Shown piece by piece: positions 62,092 to 64,000 of a stretch of DNA of 64,000 bases (position 1 is the first letter of the stretch; each line of letters starts with the position of its first letter). Source of the DNA: an uncultured Saprospiraceae bacterium (GTDB lineage Bacteria; Bacteroidota; Bacteroidia; Chitinophagales; Saprospiraceae); the NCBI GenBank assembly GCA_937941765.1, contig CALDGQ010000049.1, positions 1 to 64,000 on the forward strand, in the 5' to 3' direction. Both the position numbers and the translations under genes were made by a program. The notes under the pieces were generated by a model, which worked only from the letters and a program-made list of their open reading frames with translations, ran no database searches and was not told where the DNA came from.

Positions 62092-64000
62092 ATGTCAAAC
62101 CAGGATAATAGCAAAAATACCGAACCGGTCAAAAAGACCCGTGCACGATGGAAGCAGTGGCTGCTTCGGTTAGTGGTTTTTCTATTGGTTTTATTCATTG
62201 TGGTCGGTACCGTTTTGTTTCTACTTTTTAAAAATGAGCGCTTTCAAAACTGGGCAGTTGATAAAGCCACTCACCAACTTTCTCAAGATCTCAATACAAA
62301 TGTTTCATTGGAAAAAATCGAATTCAGTTTTATGGATCGATTGGTTTTCAAAAATCTATTGATTAATGACTTGCATGGCGATACATTAATTTACAGTGGT
62401 TCATTAATTGCAAATTTAAACACCAATATTTTCGCATTATTACAACGCGATTTGCACGTCAATGAAATTTATCTGGAAGATGCAAAAGTTAGGATTACTC
62501 AAAATCCTGAAGAACTGCTAAATAGTTTAAACCAAATTTTTAAAAAAGGAGCCAAAGACCCAAACAAGAAGAGTAGCAAACCACTTTATTTGGATGTCGA
62601 TTATGTCAGTTTGAAAAATGTTGCATTTGAAAATAATAATTTAAGAAAAGGAAATAATTTATCCGTTTTCGTAGAAGAAGGTGACTTAACAATAGACTCC
62701 CTAAATTTAGTTGATAATCAATTTGCAGTTAGAGAAATTAATTTGATAAATCCGATTGTCGAATTAGAGTTGTACGAAAAACCAGATTCTAGTATTTTGG
62801 CCATTGGTGAATATGTTGATCCTGATATTCTGGTGGTGGATACGACTGGATTGCCATTGATTATTGAAGTAGCCAATATGACCTTGCAAAACGGAAATTT
62901 CAATTTGAACAACTTTAGGAAATCTCCGGAACGAACTTCTCCGGAAACACAACTAGATTTCCACCGATTGAAAGTGTCGGATATCAATATTGATGTTGCT
63001 GATTTTAGTTTCAATGATTATGTGTATGAGGCAGTGGTTAACAATTTATCCTGTCAAGAGTCGAGTGGTTTTGTCTTGGATAAGTTGGCAGCACAGCAAT
63101 TGAAAATTACAGATCGCAGAATTGAGTTGAATGACATGAGCTTAATTACTCCTTATAGTAATTTAGGGGATACATTAATTTTTAAGTTTCGTGAATTTGG
63201 AGACTTTGATGATTTTAACAACAAAGTGTTGATGCAAGGTGATTTTTCTAACAGTGTCATTGCGATACGGGATATTATGACTTTTGCACCTAAATTAAAT
63301 AACAATCCGTTTTTTGTCCAAAATAAAAATGAAGTAGTCAACATCGATGGTACTGTAAAAGGCCGTGTCAATAGATTAAGTGGTAAAAACCTAAACTTGA
63401 AATTAGGAAAAGGATTGACATTGAATGGTGATTTTGCGATTAGAGATATCACATTGAAAAATGAAGAGATGATTAACTTGAATGTTGATCGAGTTGTTAC
63501 AACAATGCAAACGCTTAAATTGCTTATTCCAAATTTCAATCCACCTGAAAATTTTTACAAATTGGGAACCCTAGATTTTCAAGGACGATTTGATGGTTTC
63601 TTTGAGGATTTTGTTGCGGATGGAGATTTGCGTACGGATCTTGGTAGAGTGAAAGTAGATATGCGATTGGATTTGAAAAAAGGGAGGGAAAAAGCTTCTT
63701 ATTCAGGAGGATTGGATTTATATGATTTTGATTTAGCTGCTTGGTCAGGTAATCCTAATTTTGGAATTGTAACTTTTTCATCTGAAGTTCAGGATGGAGT
63801 CGGTTTGACAATTGAAACCGTCAACACGGATCTTTCTGCAGTTGTGGAGGAATTTAATTTCAAGGGTTATACTTATCGGAATTTGGAAATGGAAGGCGTA
63901 TTATCTCAGGGGAAATTCGATGGAGATTTTGTAATTGTAGATGATAACATTGATTTTACATTCTCAGGTTCTGCTGAATTAGTAGATAGTATTCCTGTGT
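62092..64000 (+). CDS. TamB/AsmA-like envelope protein, 5' part
   Basis: Runs off the window after about 636 residues. Lys/Arg-rich N-terminus, membrane helix at about 23-46, then an extended region of beta repeats such as VSLEKIEFSFMDRLVFKNLLI, DTLIYSGSLIANLNT and LVDNQFAVREINLINPIVEL, predicted to form a long beta-groove. This is the N-terminal layout of Bacteroidota TamB homologues, which bridge the inner and outer membranes and move lipids or assist barrel insertion. ATG 62092 directly precedes the basic region. The C-terminal DUF490 domain would lie beyond 64000. Confidence 0.85.
   Translation, partial: MSNQDNSKNTEPVKKTRARWKQWLLRLVVFLLVLFIVVGTVLFLLFKNERFQNWAVDKATHQLSQDLNTNVSLEKIEFSFMDRLVFKNLLINDLHGDTLIYSGSLIANLNTNIFALLQRDLHVNEIYLEDAKVRITQNPEELLNSLNQIFKKGAKDPNKKSSKPLYLDVDYVSLKNVAFENNNLRKGNNLSVFVEEGDLTIDSLNLVDNQFAVREINLINPIVELELYEKPDSSILAIGEYVDPDILVVDTTGLPLIIEVANMTLQNGNFNLNNFRKSPERTSPETQLDFHRLKVSDINIDVADFSFNDYVYEAVVNNLSCQESSGFVLDKLAAQQLKITDRRIELNDMSLITPYSNLGDTLIFKFREFGDFDDFNNKVLMQGDFSNSVIAIRDIMTFAPKLNNNPFFVQNKNEVVNIDGTVKGRVNRLSGKNLNLKLGKGLTLNGDFAIRDITLKNEEMINLNVDRVVTTMQTLKLLIPNFNPPENFYKLGTLDFQGRFDGFFEDFVADGDLRTDLGRVKVDMRLDLKKGREKASYSGGLDLYDFDLAAWSGNPNFGIVTFSSEVQDGVGLTIETVNTDLSAVVEEFNFKGYTYRNLEMEGVLSQGKFDGDFVIVDDNIDFTFSGSAELVDSIPV

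Noticed and set aside
1..64000. tRNA or rRNA genes
   Set aside because: No T-loop GGTTCRA signature with matching cloverleaf stems and no rRNA-like segments were seen on either strand.

Overview
The window looks like an ordinary chromosomal stretch of a Bacteroidota bacterium, probably in the Saprospiria or a related gliding, non-gut lineage. The evidence is low G+C content, candidate promoters of the TAnnTTTG (-7) type, almost no Shine-Dalgarno sequences, secreted proteins ending in type IX secretion (T9SS) sorting domains, a PorE-like OmpA protein, LytS and hybrid histidine kinases with TPR sensors, and an ECF sigma factor paired with an anti-sigma-like beta-barrel protein. I see no rRNA, tRNA, CRISPR array, transposase, integrase or prophage.

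Layout. 1-13850 is mostly minus-strand housekeeping and metabolism: DUF2461, beta-carbonic anhydrase, a metallophosphatase (+), a coiled-coil membrane protein, a TPR-LytS kinase, a DUF547/SDR pair, a radical SAM protein and a DEAD-box helicase. 14130-18361 is a four-gene plus-strand operon for phenylalanine and tyrosine (prephenate dehydratase, aminotransferase, prephenate dehydrogenase, DAHP synthase-chorismate mutase). It is preceded by a Phe/Tyr-rich leader peptide and a terminator, which together form a classical attenuator not covered by any long ORF. 18655-25310 holds an FAD oxidoreductase, a lipoprotein peptide deformylase, a GH1 glycosidase, a lactamase-fold hydrolase, a truncated GNAT gene and inorganic pyrophosphatase. 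25465-28423 is an operon of ECF sigma factor, anti-sigma/beta-barrel fusion and Kazal-like lipoprotein.

28609-45434 is rich in surface and secreted proteins: a CotH lipoprotein, a PQQ-type sugar dehydrogenase with a T9SS tail, a duplicated cupredoxin-like protein, a hybrid two-component regulator divergent from a discoidin/CARDB T9SS protein, and a 1420-residue cytochrome-PKD-FG-GAP-UnbV protein. 45480-57492 holds an alanine symporter, a UbiA prenyltransferase, a methyltransferase, two OM barrels, DinB, an M23 peptidase, the PorE-like protein and a DUF4230 protein. 57722-64000 has a 33-residue ORF, a tandem-repeat block, folP, a membrane protein, a YheT-like hydrolase and the start of a TamB-like gene that runs off the end.

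The most interesting non-gene signal is a set of intergenic inverted repeats (1094, 11531, 13008, 20409, 23401, 24662, 52083, 60690) with long arms of unrelated sequence, several with a CpG-rich core, plus a block of three tandem ~104-bp hairpin units with a fourth inverted unit in front of folP.
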